In this document: positions 8,723 through 17,827 of the stretch, piece by piece
Position numbering within the stretch: position 1 is the first letter of the stretch
How the letters are laid out: each line of letters begins with the position of its first letter
Source: Candidatus Bipolaricaulota bacterium
GTDB lineage: Bacteria; Bipolaricaulota; Bipolaricaulia; RBG-16-55-9; DRXL01
Direction of reading: 5' to 3'
Assembly: GCA_025060395.1 (NCBI GenBank)
Contig: JANXCC010000012.1
Location: forward strand, 1-40,536
DNA length: 40,536 nt
Made by a program: the position numbers and the translations under genes
Notes under the pieces: generated by a model
What the model was told of the DNA's origin: nothing
The model's input: the letters and a program-made list of their open reading frames with translations, nothing else
Database searches by the model: none

Positions 8723-9988
8723 ATGTTGGCTGTTGCACGTTGGGAGTTTTTACAAAATCTCAAGAGCAAAGCGTTTTTGATCGCGACCTTTGTCGCGCCG
8801 CTCCTCTCGTTGAGCTTGATAGCTCTCGTGATCTGGATCGCGCGCGCTGCCGAGCGCGACGGAGCAATGCAGCTTGCTGTCTTAGATCGTGCTGGGATCT
8901 TTACTGAGCTGAGCGAGCGGCTTCAGGGTTCAGAGTATCGCGTCATGCTCTTTACGGGTTCAGAGGCTGAGCTGCCCGCGCGGATGCAGCGCGGCGAATT
9001 CGACGGCTATCTCGTGATTGAATCTGATTTCTTCCAGACTCGGCAAGCGCGCTACGTCCCCAAGCCCCGCGAAAGGCTGGGCTTGAACATTCAAGAACTG
9101 CGATCTCAGGGTGTGCCGCGTCCTGTGCGCGACGCGCTCTCGCAAATTCTCTTAGCGCAGGGCTTGCGTGAAGCGGGTCTGCCCCCAGAGCGAGCCCGTG
9201 AGCTAAGCCAAAGTGCCCAAATTACAGTGCAAGCTGCACCGGAAGCTGCGAGAGAACAGCTCAAGGCCGGGATCACCGTCAGCATAGGCTTTGCGATTAT
9301 CTTGCTCTTGCTCTTTATCACGATGAACTCGATCAGTTGGATTCTGTACGGTGTGATCTCGGAGAAGCGCAATCGCGTCGTTGAGCTTTTGCTCTCTTCG
9401 ATTCGGGCGCATGACTTGATGACGGGCAAGATTTTAGGGCTTGGGGGCTTAGCATTAGTGCAAGCGTTCATCTGGGCTGTTGTGGGCTTGACTATAATTT
9501 TTGTGGGCGGGCCGTATATTGGGCTGCCGACATCGGTGATCAGCCTTGCGATCTTGCCCTTCTTGGCGTGGGAGAAGATTCTCTTATACTTAGTGTACTT
9601 TGTGCTGGGATATCTCTTCTTGGCGTCGCTAACGGCAGCAGTCAGCGCCACGCTCAGCGATGACTTACAGAGCGCCAGCTCATTGGGAACGTCACTCGTC
9701 TTTCTGCCACCGATTTTACCCATTATGCTCTTTTCGCTCGTGCTGAGAAATCCTGATCACATTGCATTAAAGATTATCAGCTTCTTTCCGCCCTCGATGC
9801 CAGGGATGATGATCCTGCGCACGGCGGTCAGTTCCGTGCCGTGGTGGGAGATTCTCTTATCTGCGCTAGTGCTTGCTCTAGCGACGTATGGAATGATGCG
9901 CTTGGCAGGCAAGATCTTCCAAGTCGGGATTCTCATGTACGGCAAATCTCCGACGCTGCAGGAGCTGTGGAGATGGGCTAGAAGCTAG
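8723..9988 (+). CDS. ABC-2 type permease, NatB-like
   Basis: A 421-residue membrane protein, partner of the preceding ATPase. One N-terminal transmembrane segment (about residues 17-37) is followed by a roughly 150-residue extracytoplasmic domain and then a cluster of five or six membrane segments. This is the layout of ABC-2/NatB permeases (COG1668). The conserved SEKRNRVVELLLSS motif lies after the second membrane segment. Two starts are possible: the GTG at 8714, which overlaps the ATPase stop, or the ATG at 8723, which begins MLAVARWEFLQN and is preferred because family members begin this way. The last base abuts the stop codon of the convergent dnaJ, with no intergenic space. Confidence 0.88.
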   Translation: MLAVARWEFLQNLKSKAFLIATFVAPLLSLSLIALVIWIARAAERDGAMQLAVLDRAGIFTELSERLQGSEYRVMLFTGSEAELPARMQRGEFDGYLVIESDFFQTRQARYVPKPRERLGLNIQELRSQGVPRPVRDALSQILLAQGLREAGLPPERARELSQSAQITVQAAPEAAREQLKAGITVSIGFAIILLLLFITMNSISWILYGVISEKRNRVVELLLSSIRAHDLMTGKILGLGGLALVQAFIWAVVGLTIIFVGGPYIGLPTSVISLAILPFLAWEKILLYLVYFVLGYLFLASLTAAVSATLSDDLQSASSLGTSLVFLPPILPIMLFSLVLRNPDHIALKIISFFPPSMPGMMILRTAVSSVPWWEILLSALVLALATYGMMRLAGKIFQVGILMYGKSPTLQELWRWARS

Positions 9989-11080
9989 TTAAAGCTCCTC
10001 TTGTAGTTGTCTGAGCAGTTCCTGCGCCCGACGCGATAAGCCCTTAGGCACTTGAACTTTCACCGTAACGTACTGGTCGCCCTTACCCCAGCCCTGCAAG
10101 TGCGGGATTCCCTTACCGGGAAGCTTAAATTGCTCCCCAGACTGCGTCCCCGCCGGGATCGTTAGCTCTTCTTCGCCATAGAGCGTGGGGACTTTCACGC
10201 GCGCTCCCAACGCAGCTTGGGTAAACTTAATGGGCAGCTCAATGTAAATATCGTCGCCCTGACGCTGGAAGATCGGATGCGGACGCACCTCAACAGTAAT
10301 ATAGAGATCCCCCGGTGGCCCGCCTTCCAGTCCAGCGTTGCCCTCACCTGCCAGGCGCAATCGAGACCCAGTGTCCACCCCCGGCGGGATCTTCACTGAG
10401 AGCTGGCTCTCCGTCTTGACTCGCCCAGCGCCATGACAGCGATGGCACGGATGCTCTATGATCTCGCCCGTGCCGCCGCATCGCCCACAAGTGCGAATGT
10501 TCACGAAGCTCCCCAAAAGCGTCTGCTGACGATACTGGATCTCCCCACGCCCGCGACAGTCCGGACAGACCACGCGCTGCGTCCCCGGCTCGACCCCCGT
10601 CCCACCACAGACATCACACGCGATATATCTTGGGACAGTAAGCTTCATCTGCGCGCCAAACGCGGCGTCTTCGAGATTGATTCTCAAGCGATACTCTAAG
10701 TCTTCGCCGCGCTGGGCGCGGCTGCGCCGGCGCTCGCGGGTCGTCCGCGTGCGCAGCCCTTCCCCAAAGAACATATCGAAGATATCCTCCCAAGCCGAGC
10801 CGAACCCGAACTCCTCGAATGCCTCGCGCGCTCGCCGGAAGTCTCTTATATCAAAATCAAAGCGCTGCTCCGGCCCAACATGCCCAAAACGATCATACTG
10901 GGCACGTTTGTCCGGGTCGCTCAGCACTTCGTAAGCCTCGGCAACTTCTTTAAATTTCTCTGGGTCACCACCCTTGTCCGGATGATACTTCTTCGCCAGT
11001 TGCCGAAACGCTTTCTTGATCTCCTCTTGCGAGGCGTTGCGCGAGACACCTAAGATCTCATAATAGTCTTTCTTGGCCAT
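9989..11080 (-). CDS. dnaJ: Chaperone protein DnaJ
   Basis: A 363-residue class I J-protein, co-chaperone that stimulates DnaK ATPase and delivers substrates. The J-domain (residues 1-70) has the HPD motif in [12 protein letters not shown]-type linker with FGFGSAW follows. The zinc domain has four CxxCxGxG repeats ([32 protein letters not shown]). The C-terminal substrate-binding domains are complete. It is the last gene of hrcA-grpE-dnaK-dnaJ and is separated from dnaK by a 64-base gap holding a palindromic repeat, which may tune its relative expression. The start has GGGAG upstream. Confidence 0.96.
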   Translation of the reverse strand: MAKKDYYEILGVSRNASQEEIKKAFRQLAKKYHPDKGGDPEKFKEVAEAYEVLSDPDKRAQYDRFGHVGPEQRFDFDIRDFRRAREAFEEFGFGSAWEDIFDMFFGEGLRTRTTRERRRSRAQRGEDLEYRLRINLEDAAFGAQMKLTVPRYIACDVCGGTGVEPGTQRVVCPDCRGRGEIQYRQQTLLGSFVNIRTCGRCGGTGEIIEHPCHRCHGAGRVKTESQLSVKIPPGVDTGSRLRLAGEGNAGLEGGPPGDLYITVEVRPHPIFQRQGDDIYIELPIKFTQAALGARVKVPTLYGEEELTIPAGTQSGEQFKLPGKGIPHLQGWGKGDQYVTVKVQVPKGLSRRAQELLRQLQEEL

Positions 11081-11094
11081 AGGGAGCTCCCTAA

Positions 11095-11137
11095 GCCCTC
11101 ACCCCTTTCCCGTCTAGGCGAGGAGAGGGATGAGGGC
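11095..11137. repeat. Palindromic repeat, copy 2, between dnaK and dnaJ
   Basis: The arms GCCCTCA (11095-11101) and TGAGGGC (11131-11137) pair, with a further partial pairing of TTTCCC with GAGAGGGA inside. The composition and order of blocks match copy 1. It fills most of the dnaK-dnaJ gap. Confidence 0.75.
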
Positions 11138-11144
11138 CGTTCTC

Positions 11145-12989
11145 TTACTTCTCATCTCTCTTCTCGTACTCTGCGTCGATGTAGTCCTTGCCACCTTGGC
11201 GCTCGGAGCTTGAGCTACCCGTCGCTTGGGCGCTGCTGGCTTGATAGATCTCGCGCCCAAGCTCCAGGCTCACTTCCTCAAGCTCCTTCATCAGCTGACG
11301 GATCTCCGCGATAGGGGCTTGCGCCTTGAGCTTCTCCTTGAGAGCATCAGCTGCACGCTGGATACGGTCGCGCGTCGCGGCGCTCACCTTGCTGCCGTGC
11401 TCCCGCAGCGCTTTCTCGGTCATATAGACCATATGATCGGCGCGATTGCGGGTTTCAACCTCTTCTGCACGGCGACGATCTTCTTCTTCGTAGCGCTTCG
11501 CGTCCTCTTGCATTCGCCGGATCTCCTCATCGCTCAAGCGCGACTGCTCCTTGATAACGATGCCAGCAGACTTGCCCGTGGCTTTGTCCCTGGCCGTCAC
11601 GTGGAGGATGCCATTGACGTCGATGCTGAACGTCACGTCGATCTGAGGGACGCCGCGCGGCGCCGGTGGGATTCCCGTGAGCACGAACCGCCCAAGGGAT
11701 TTATTATCGGCAGCGAACTTGCGCTCCCCTTGCACAATGTGAATCTCGACGGTGGTCTGGCCATCCTCAGCGGTAGTGAACGTCTTGGTGCGCTCGACGG
11801 GGATAGTCGTATTGCGCTCGATGATCGGCGTAGCGATGCCACCGAGCGTCTCGATCGAAAGCGTCAGCGGGGTTACGTCCAGGAGCACGATCTGATCGAC
11901 TTCTCCCGCCAAGACGCCACCTTGAATGGCCGCGCCCATCGCCACGACCTCGTCAGGATTGATCTCTTTATTGATCTTGGCCGAGCCGAACATCTCCGCG
12001 ACGCGCTCTTGGACCCTGGGCATCCGGGTGCTACCCCCGACCAATACGACTTGCTGGATGTCTTTAGGCGAGAGCTTCGCGTCGCTGAGCGCTTGCTCGA
12101 CGATGCGCATCGTGCGATCTACAAGATCGTCGGTGAGGGCCTGGAACTTCGCGCGGGTCAGGCGGCGCTCCAGGTGCTTGGGCCCACGAGCGTCGGCGGC
12201 GATATACGGCAAGCTGATCAGCGTCTCAGTCTTGAACGAGAGCTCCTTCTTAGCAGCCTCGGCAGCGTCCTTGAGGCGCTGCAGCGCCGCGAGATCCTTC
12301 GAGAGATCGATTCCCGTCTCTGCCTTGAACTCCGCGATCAGCCAATCGATGATCCGTTGATCGAAGTCCTTGCCGCCCAGATACGTGTCCCCCGAGGTCG
12401 ATTTCACTTCAAAGACGCCGTCACCAATCTCGAGGATCGTCACGTCGAACGTGCCGCCGCCCAGGTCGTATACCAAGATCGTCTCGTCTTTCTCTTTGTC
12501 GAGCCCGTAGGCGAGAGCTGCAGCCGTGGGCTCGTTGATGATACGCTCGACTTCAAGCCCCGCGATCTTGCCCGCGTCCTTCGTCGCTTGCCGTTGCTGC
12601 TGATTGAAGTACGCCGGCACCGTAATGACGGCTTTAGTGATCTTGAAGCCGAGCTTCTCTTCAGCGTCTCTCTTGAGCTTCTGCAGGATCATCGCGGAGA
12701 TCTCCTCGGGGGTGTACTCGCGGGTCGTTCCCCCAGCAGTGATCTTCACGCGATAATCCGTGCCCATCTTGCGTTTGATCTCCAGGATAGTGCGCTCTGG
12801 ATTGAGGACGGCCTGGCGCTTGGCCAGCGTCCCCACCAAGCGCTCCCCAGTCTCCGTGAACGCCACCACCGAAGGGGTGATGCGCTCCCCCTCGGCATTA
12901 GTGATAATTTCTGGCTTACCGCCCTCGACGAGAGCGATAGCAGATTTTGTCGTTCCCAAGTCGATGCCCACGATGCGTTCCTTGGCCAT
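11145..12989 (-). CDS. dnaK: Chaperone protein DnaK (Hsp70)
   Basis: A 614-residue Hsp70 that binds unfolded peptides in an ATP-dependent cycle with DnaJ and GrpE. The ATPase domain shows the phosphate-1 loop GIDLGTTKS, the phosphate-2 motif [10 protein letters not shown] and [10 protein letters not shown]. The linker and beta-sandwich ([17 protein letters not shown]) and the alpha-helical lid are intact. The tail ends in [13 protein letters not shown], close to the usual EVIDAEYE. The phosphate-1 loop has Lys where most bacterial DnaK proteins have Asn (GTTNS), a small but unusual change. The start has a strong AAGGAGGG site. Expression should be controlled by HrcA through the operon promoter. 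Confidence 0.97.
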   Translation of the reverse strand: MAKERIVGIDLGTTKSAIALVEGGKPEIITNAEGERITPSVVAFTETGERLVGTLAKRQAVLNPERTILEIKRKMGTDYRVKITAGGTTREYTPEEISAMILQKLKRDAEEKLGFKITKAVITVPAYFNQQQRQATKDAGKIAGLEVERIINEPTAAALAYGLDKEKDETILVYDLGGGTFDVTILEIGDGVFEVKSTSGDTYLGGKDFDQRIIDWLIAEFKAETGIDLSKDLAALQRLKDAAEAAKKELSFKTETLISLPYIAADARGPKHLERRLTRAKFQALTDDLVDRTMRIVEQALSDAKLSPKDIQQVVLVGGSTRMPRVQERVAEMFGSAKINKEINPDEVVAMGAAIQGGVLAGEVDQIVLLDVTPLTLSIETLGGIATPIIERNTTIPVERTKTFTTAEDGQTTVEIHIVQGERKFAADNKSLGRFVLTGIPPAPRGVPQIDVTFSIDVNGILHVTARDKATGKSAGIVIKEQSRLSDEEIRRMQEDAKRYEEEDRRRAEEVETRNRADHMVYMTEKALREHGSKVSAATRDRIQRAADALKEKLKAQAPIAEIRQLMKELEEVSLELGREIYQASSAQATGSSSSERQGGKDYIDAEYEKRDEK

Positions 12990-13002
12990 AAGTCATCCCT
13001 CC

Positions 13003-13566
13003 TTATGGGGTTGCAGAGCCGGAGGGGCTCTGCGGTTCTTGAGAAATTCTTCGCTTGCTCACTTTGACCTTGCTGGGGCGCAGCACGCGGCCGGCGCGCT
13101 GGTACCCCCGCTCGAATTCTTCTAGGACCTTGCCCCCATCCTCGGCCTCCACTGTGATCAGCGCTTCGTGGAGGGCCGGGTCGAAGAGCTCTCCCAGGGC
13201 AGGGATGGGGCGCACGCCCTTGTTCTCCAAAAACGCATGGAATTGGGCAAAAATGCGCTCAATCCCTTCGATAAACGAGTCTTTATCGTTGTTCTTGTTA
13301 AACGAGCGAAAAGCTCGCTCTAAGTTATCATAGATCGGGAGAATCTCTGTTAAGAGCCGGTCTTCCAGGCGCACCAGCAGCTCCTCGCTCTCGCGCGCCT
13401 GGCGCTTTTTGTAGTTTTCAAAGTCGGCTTGTAGACGCTGCAGGCGCTCGATGAGCTCTTTATTTTGTTGCTCTTTGAGCTCGAGCTGCGCCTTCAGCTC
13501 TGCAAGCTCTGGAGGCACGGTCTCGTGCTGGGTCTGCTCAGCCTTGGGCTCCTCCACGCTGATCAC
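13003..13566 (-). CDS. grpE: Nucleotide exchange factor GrpE
   Basis: A 187-residue cytoplasmic protein that promotes ADP release from DnaK. The acidic N-terminus is followed by a long Glu/Lys/Gln-rich coiled coil (residues about 20-75) containing the family motif LQADFENYKKR. The C-terminal beta domain shows the conserved GxxxFDPxLHEAL element (GELFDPALHEAL). The start is a GTG that overlaps the hrcA stop by four bases, indicating coupled translation; no separate ribosome binding site is evident. It is the second gene of the heat-shock operon. Confidence 0.94.
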   Translation of the reverse strand: MISVEEPKAEQTQHETVPPELAELKAQLELKEQQNKELIERLQRLQADFENYKKRQARESEELLVRLEDRLLTEILPIYDNLERAFRSFNKNNDKDSFIEGIERIFAQFHAFLENKGVRPIPALGELFDPALHEALITVEAEDGGKVLEEFERGYQRAGRVLRPSKVKVSKRRISQEPQSPSGSATP

Positions 13567-14588
13567 CCCCAGGCGGCTGCGGCCTTCGAGATCGTGAGGA
13601 TCGCACGCAGTCGGTTGCCAATATATTGCGTCGTTGAGACGACCTTACTATAGTCCATGCGCACCGGTCCAAGAACTCCTAGGACGCCGTCGTAGCCGTA
13701 GTTCAAACTCACTATGCTGTAGGGATGCAATTCTTTGACGGGGTTCTCCTCGCCAATGATCGTGGTGAGCTCGCCGGTTCGAGTCCTTCCGAGGGCTTGG
13801 AGGAATCGGCTCTCGTCCTCAAGCACACAGAGGAGCTTGCGCGCCTCTTCGATAGGGTCCTCCCAAGAGAAGACCGTCTGGAGGAGGTGGGCCAGCCCTT
13901 CGGTATAGAGTCGCTGGCGTGCCAATTGTGGCGTGATCAGCTGTTGGACGAGGGCGAAGGCATCTTGAGTGACGCGATCCGACCAGCCTTCCAGAGGGCT
14001 TTCGGCAAGCTCAGCAGCGAGCTCGCCCAAGCGCCGGCCGTGCAGAGAGCGATTGAGCAAATTCCCGATCTTTTCGAGCTGTTCCTCCGGCAGTGTCGTT
14101 GGTATGATGCGCGACTCCACGATGCCCAGATCGGAGACGAGCACGGCCAGGGCGTGATCAGGGGACAGTTTCACCAACGCGATGAATTCCAGCTCAGTTT
14201 GATCGATCCGGGGAGTGAGCACAAACCCCAGATGCCCTGTTAGGCTTGCCAACAAGAACGCTGTCTGATGGAGCAGCTCGTCGAGTCTTTGCTTTTGAAA
14301 AGCATAAGCTTCTAAAATCGCGTGCTGTTGCTTGCGAGCGAGCTCGCTTAGCTCCAAGAGCCAGTCGACAAAGAAGCGATAGCCCTTGGCCGTAGGGATG
14401 CGGCCGGAGGAGCTCCACGCTTTTCTAATATACCCGCGCTGTTCGAGATATTTCATATCGTTGCGAATCGTCGCAGAGCTGACCGACAGCCCGTATTTCT
14501 CTAAAATGGTCTGGGAGCTGACGGCCCTGCCCGTGCGAATGTGATGATCTACTATTTCCTTCAGAATCAATCGCTTCCTGGCATCCAT
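13563..14588 (-). CDS. hrcA: Heat-inducible transcription repressor HrcA
   Basis: A 341-residue repressor that binds CIRCE operators and needs GroEL to stay active. The N-terminal winged helix is clear (RKRLILKEIVDHHIRTGRAVSSQTI, then SSATIRNDMKYLEQRGYI). The C-terminal half matches HrcA, ending with the conserved GPVRMDYSKVV segment. An upstream in-frame TTG at 14594 is possible, but the ATG at 14588 has an AAGGTGAT ribosome binding site and begins MDARKR, so it is preferred. The CIRCE operator ends on the T of this ATG. It is the first gene of hrcA-grpE-dnaK-dnaJ and so regulates itself and the operon. Confidence 0.95.
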   Translation of the reverse strand: MDARKRLILKEIVDHHIRTGRAVSSQTILEKYGLSVSSATIRNDMKYLEQRGYIRKAWSSSGRIPTAKGYRFFVDWLLELSELARKQQHAILEAYAFQKQRLDELLHQTAFLLASLTGHLGFVLTPRIDQTELEFIALVKLSPDHALAVLVSDLGIVESRIIPTTLPEEQLEKIGNLLNRSLHGRRLGELAAELAESPLEGWSDRVTQDAFALVQQLITPQLARQRLYTEGLAHLLQTVFSWEDPIEEARKLLCVLEDESRFLQALGRTRTGELTTIIGEENPVKELHPYSIVSLNYGYDGVLGVLGPVRMDYSKVVSTTQYIGNRLRAILTISKAAAAWG

Positions 14589-14614
14589 TAGCAATCACCT
14601 TGCGAGTCTGCTAA
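14588..14614. promoter_or_regulatory. CIRCE operator of the heat-shock operon
   Basis: TTAGCAATC-N9-GTCTGCTAA has the exact 9-9-9 architecture of CIRCE (TTAGCACTC-N9-GAGTGCTAA), with 15 of 18 half-site bases matching. It lies just downstream of the -10 box, covers the predicted transcription start and touches the hrcA start codon, so bound HrcA would block initiation. Confidence 0.88.
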
Positions 14615-14617
14615 GTA

Positions 14618-14646
14618 ATGATACCAAAGCCGGGGGAGTTTGTCAA
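14618..14646 (-). promoter_or_regulatory. Promoter of hrcA-grpE-dnaK-dnaJ
   Basis: TTGACA (14646-14641) and TATCAT (14623-14618) are 17 bases apart on the minus strand. Start of transcription is expected near 14611, inside the CIRCE element. Confidence 0.8.
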
Positions 14647-14697
14647 CCTAGTTAGCAAGGCAAGGAGGCCTTTGTCAGCGACGCGGCTCTATCGAAC

Positions 14698-16851
14698 CTA
14701 AAGAGTGACCCCCCACGCCCGCGCAAGCAACTCCGATAGGTGTACCGTTTGTATCCCAAGCTTATGTTTGCGACAGCCATACTGATGCTGGATCATGCAC
14801 GCCGAGCAGGGGGTCATGAGCGTCTGTGCCCCCGTCGCCTTCAGACGCCCCAACTCGTCTTCTAAAATCTTGAGCGAAATTCGGTGATGGATCGTGCTGT
14901 ACGTCCCCGCGCCACCACAGCAGTGATCAGACTTTTCGAGTTCTTTGATCTCAAGCCCAGGAATCTTTCTCAAGAGCTCTAAGGACTTTTCACCCAGCCT
15001 TTGCGTGCGCGCCAAATGACACGGCACATGATATGTGATGATCTCTGGGAGAGGCTGAAAAGGCTTCAGCTCGATCTGAGCCAAGAATTGGCTCAGTTCG
15101 CGAATTCTCTGGGAGAGCCTTTCAGCACGCGGAGCGTAAGCCGGGTCGTCCTTGAGCAGCTTGGGATAGTTCTTCAAAAACCCAGAGCATGTCGCTTCAT
15201 CAGAGATAATGACCTCTGCATCGAGCTTCTCTAAAGTATCTATATTCAGACGCGCTAATCTCTTCGCAGCGAATTCATCGCCGTAGTAGAACGCTGGAGC
15301 GCCGCAACAGATGTGTTTTTCCGCGCAGCGCACAACGCAGCCATTATGCTGTAAGACCTTGATCGTGGCGGCCCCAGCGTCGGGGTAGAGCAAATCTATG
15401 CCGCAACTGACGAAGTACCCCGCGCGATGCCGAGCGTCTTTGGGGTTGCTCGCCAGTAGATTAGGCAGTCGCTCATGCAAGAACGTCGCAGCAAACTCAT
15501 GATTCTGAAGAATCTCGATCCCATGAGCGAAATCTTCGTCAAAGCGCGTCACAATCGCGTAAGCGAGCCTAGGGAGTCCGACCCGCGTGCCTAGCCGCCA
15601 AGCTTTCAAAGCGCGCGCGAGGCGCTTTCTGTCGGGTAAGAGATTTCTGTATGCGAAGCTCTTGAGGCGATCTGCAGGCTTACGCCCGAGGGTTTCGTTA
15701 GCGCGGCTGAGCAGTTGCGCATTGCGCCACGGAAGATCAATCTGCACAGGGCACTCTTGCGCACATAGCCCACAAGTCATACACAGCGATGCCAACTCGC
15801 GCGCACGCTCCAGATCTCCACGTCCGTTGTGATCTACAAATGCCGTCCAGAGCGCCCCGATCACCCCCATATATGTCTGTCCGGCATAGACGTGCCCGCC
15901 TACGGCGCGAAACGCGGGACAGATGTTCATGCAGCTGCCACAGCGAATACAATAGAGCGCTTCTTGGAAGAGAGCATCAGCGCGCATTCGGCTGCGCCCA
16001 TTGTCGACTAGCACGACGTGCACTTCGTGAGCCGAATTCGGCGTCACCAGGGAGACATAGCTGGTCATCTTCTGCCCTGTGGCGCTGCGCGGCAAGAGCT
16101 TCAAGAGCACCAGCGCGTCGGCAAGCGTTGGGACGATCTTCTCGATCCCCGTGATGATGACGTGAATCTTGGGCAGTGTCATAGTGAGCCGGCCATTGCC
16201 CTCGTTGGTGACAATAATAAACGTCCCTGTCTGAGCGACGGCGAAATTCGCGCCGGTGATCCCAAGATCGGCTTCTAAATAGTGTTGTCTGAGCGAAGAG
16301 CGAGCGATCTTGGTCAACTCATACGGATCGTCGGTGTAGGGGACACCAAGCTTTTCGGCAAAGAGTTTGCCTATGGCTTCGCGAGACTTGTGAATAGCTG
16401 GGCCAGTGATGTGAAACGGGCGCTCGCCCGCTAACTGAATAATGTGTTCGCCCAAATCTGTCTCTATCACTTCGACGCTGGCGGATTCTAAGCGTTTATT
16501 CAGCTCGATCTCCTCGGTAACCATGGATTTCGCTTTGACAACTTTCTTCACGCCGTGCTGGCGCACGAGCCACAGCACATAGTCACTGGCGTCTTGGGCG
16601 TTGCGGGCAAGATAGAAGTGTCCACCATGACGCGTCACGCTCTCACGTAATTGCGCTATTAGCTCATCGAGATACTCAATAGAGAACTCTTTAATCTGGC
16701 GGGCGCGGCGCTTAAGCGCTTCTTTATCAGGGAGATCGGCGAACGCCCAGGTGCGCGAAAGATCAAAGTAGAGGCCGGCGCGGCTGAGCGCCGTGTACAT
16801 GGTCGCATCCTGTAAGCTCTGCGCAATCTTACGGGAAAAGTCTCGGCTCAT
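14698..16851 (-). CDS. Fused LutB-LutA-type iron-sulfur oxidoreductase
   Basis: A 717-residue protein that joins two subunits usually encoded apart. Residues 1-300 form a LUD domain like LutB/LldF. Residues 301-312 (CIRCGSCMNICP) and 357-368 (CMTCGLCAQECP) are two [4Fe-4S] ferredoxin motifs. The C-terminal 240 residues are a GlpC/LutA-like CCG domain with two copies of the cysteine-rich motif (ICCGAPAFYYGDE and HCCGGAGTYS). LutABC oxidises L-lactate to pyruvate; related proteins serve as electron-transfer subunits with FAD-linked dehydrogenases. No lutC or FAD subunit is nearby, so the substrate here is open. The start has AGGGTGAG upstream and its own promoter, divergent from the hydrolase at 16942. 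Confidence 0.88.
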   Translation of the reverse strand: MSRDFSRKIAQSLQDATMYTALSRAGLYFDLSRTWAFADLPDKEALKRRARQIKEFSIEYLDELIAQLRESVTRHGGHFYLARNAQDASDYVLWLVRQHGVKKVVKAKSMVTEEIELNKRLESASVEVIETDLGEHIIQLAGERPFHITGPAIHKSREAIGKLFAEKLGVPYTDDPYELTKIARSSLRQHYLEADLGITGANFAVAQTGTFIIVTNEGNGRLTMTLPKIHVIITGIEKIVPTLADALVLLKLLPRSATGQKMTSYVSLVTPNSAHEVHVVLVDNGRSRMRADALFQEALYCIRCGSCMNICPAFRAVGGHVYAGQTYMGVIGALWTAFVDHNGRGDLERARELASLCMTCGLCAQECPVQIDLPWRNAQLLSRANETLGRKPADRLKSFAYRNLLPDRKRLARALKAWRLGTRVGLPRLAYAIVTRFDEDFAHGIEILQNHEFAATFLHERLPNLLASNPKDARHRAGYFVSCGIDLLYPDAGAATIKVLQHNGCVVRCAEKHICCGAPAFYYGDEFAAKRLARLNIDTLEKLDAEVIISDEATCSGFLKNYPKLLKDDPAYAPRAERLSQRIRELSQFLAQIELKPFQPLPEIITYHVPCHLARTQRLGEKSLELLRKIPGLEIKELEKSDHCCGGAGTYSTIHHRISLKILEDELGRLKATGAQTLMTPCSACMIQHQYGCRKHKLGIQTVHLSELLARAWGVTL

Positions 16852-16870
16852 GCATACTCACCCTTAGGGA

Positions 16871-16900
16871 ATCATACTCGATCTGACCTAGCGAAGACAA
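16871..16900 (-). promoter_or_regulatory. Promoter of the LutB-LutA-type gene
   Basis: TTGTCT (16900-16895) and TATGAT (16876-16871) are 18 bases apart on the minus strand. It overlaps the oppositely oriented promoter at 16883-16911, so the two divergent genes compete for the same DNA. Confidence 0.5.
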
Positions 16901-16911
16901 AGGTGTATAAT
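16883..16911 (+). promoter_or_regulatory. Promoter of the dienelactone-hydrolase-like gene
   Basis: CTGACC (16883-16888) and a perfect TATAAT (16906-16911) are 17 bases apart, giving a start near 16918 and a leader of about 24 bases with the GGAGGCGAT ribosome binding site. Confidence 0.6.
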
Positions 16912-16941
16912 AAGTGCATACTCTCACTGGAGGCGATAACG

Positions 16942-17697
16942 ATGATGCGATGGCTTCGGATGTCGCTGCTGGCCATGTGCTGGGTCGGGGTTCTCGTGGG
17001 TCTGGCTGAGCGAGAGCAGGGGCAAGCGCAGGGTTCGACTGTTGAGATCACAAGCGGAGGAAAGACTTATCCGGCATACTTTGTTGCGCCGGCGGGAGGG
17101 GGGCGTCGTCCTGCAGTCATTCTTATTCACTCGATCAATGGCTTTGAGCCAGGGTATCGGACGATCAGCGATTTGTTAATGGCCGAGGGCTTCGCTGTGC
17201 TCGCCCTCCAATGGCAAGCCTATGAACGAACGCCGCCTGACGCCGTCATGGAACAGCTCTTAAGGGATTCGATTGCGTATCTTCGGGGACGAGCTGAAGT
17301 CGATCCAGAGAAGATTGGACTGACAGGGTTCTGCATCGGTGGACGCTATACAATGCTCTTTCTCCCCTTGATAGAGGACTTCAAAGCCGGCGTGGCGTGG
17401 TATGGCTTTCCGTATTCTGAAGGCTCGCCGACGCAGCCGCGCAAGCCCGCTGATCTCATTGCTCAGCTCAGAGCGCCGATGCTCATCATTCACGGCACGG
17501 CGGATCGTCCCAGTCCCATTGCTGAGATCTATCGCTATGCGACCGAGCTGGACGCCGCCGGCAAGTACTTTGAGTTGAAAGTGTATCAAGGACAGCCACA
17601 CGGCTTTATGCTTCGGGGCGGGCAGCTCCTGCAGACGCCGCTGACCCAGGACGCCTTTCAAGAGATGGTCTCGTTCTTCAAGCGTATGCTCCGCTGA
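16942..17697 (+). CDS. Secreted dienelactone hydrolase family protein
   Basis: A 251-residue alpha/beta hydrolase of the DLH family with an N-terminal signal peptide (residues 1-31, ending near GQAQG), so it probably works outside the cytoplasm, unlike classical DLH. The nucleophile elbow is GFCIGG with Cys as in dienelactone hydrolase. The acid residue is in HGTADRP and the His in GQPHGF, completing a Cys-Asp-His triad. Family members cleave dienelactones or other small esters, but the true substrate is unknown. The ATG at 16942 has a GGAGGCGAT site; an earlier in-frame start at 16903 lies inside the promoter and is rejected. It is monocistronic, followed by a tRNA gene. Confidence 0.86.
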   Translation: MMRWLRMSLLAMCWVGVLVGLAEREQGQAQGSTVEITSGGKTYPAYFVAPAGGGRRPAVILIHSINGFEPGYRTISDLLMAEGFAVLALQWQAYERTPPDAVMEQLLRDSIAYLRGRAEVDPEKIGLTGFCIGGRYTMLFLPLIEDFKAGVAWYGFPYSEGSPTQPRKPADLIAQLRAPMLIIHGTADRPSPIAEIYRYATELDAAGKYFELKVYQGQPHGFMLRGGQLLQTPLTQDAFQEMVSFFKRMLR

Positions 17698-17704
17698 GAA
17701 CGAG

Positions 17705-17733
17705 TTGCCAAGCGGCGGGGAGGCCGCTATAAT
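17705..17733 (+). promoter_or_regulatory. Promoter of tRNA-Ala
   Basis: TTGCCA (17705-17710) and TATAAT (17728-17733) are 17 bases apart. Transcription should start near 17740, six bases before the mature 5' end. Confidence 0.75.
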
Positions 17734-17745
17734 GAAAGCGCTGTT

Positions 17746-17818
17746 GGGGCCGTAGCTCAGTTGGGAGAGCGCTGCGTTCGCAACGCAGAGGTCGCCGGTT
17801 CGACTCCGGTCGGCTCCA
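17746..17818 (+). tRNA. tRNA-Ala (anticodon CGC)
   Basis: A 73-base cloverleaf. The acceptor stem GGGGCCG pairs with CGGCTCC. The D-arm is AGCTCAGTTGGGAGAGC. The anticodon stem CTGCG/CGCAG holds the loop TTCGCAA, so the anticodon is CGC (17779-17781) and reads GCG alanine codons. The T-arm contains GGTTCGACTCC. The 3' end reads A-CAA, so CCA is not encoded and must be added by a nucleotidyltransferase. Confidence 0.96.
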
Positions 17819-17827
17819 CAAATTCTT

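Noticed and set aside
11226-13067. A 613-codon open frame on the plus strand opposite dnaK
   Set aside because: It lies fully antisense to dnaK and reads as a composition shadow with Arg/Leu/Asp bias. DnaK is certain, and no ribosome binding site or domain supports the antisense frame.
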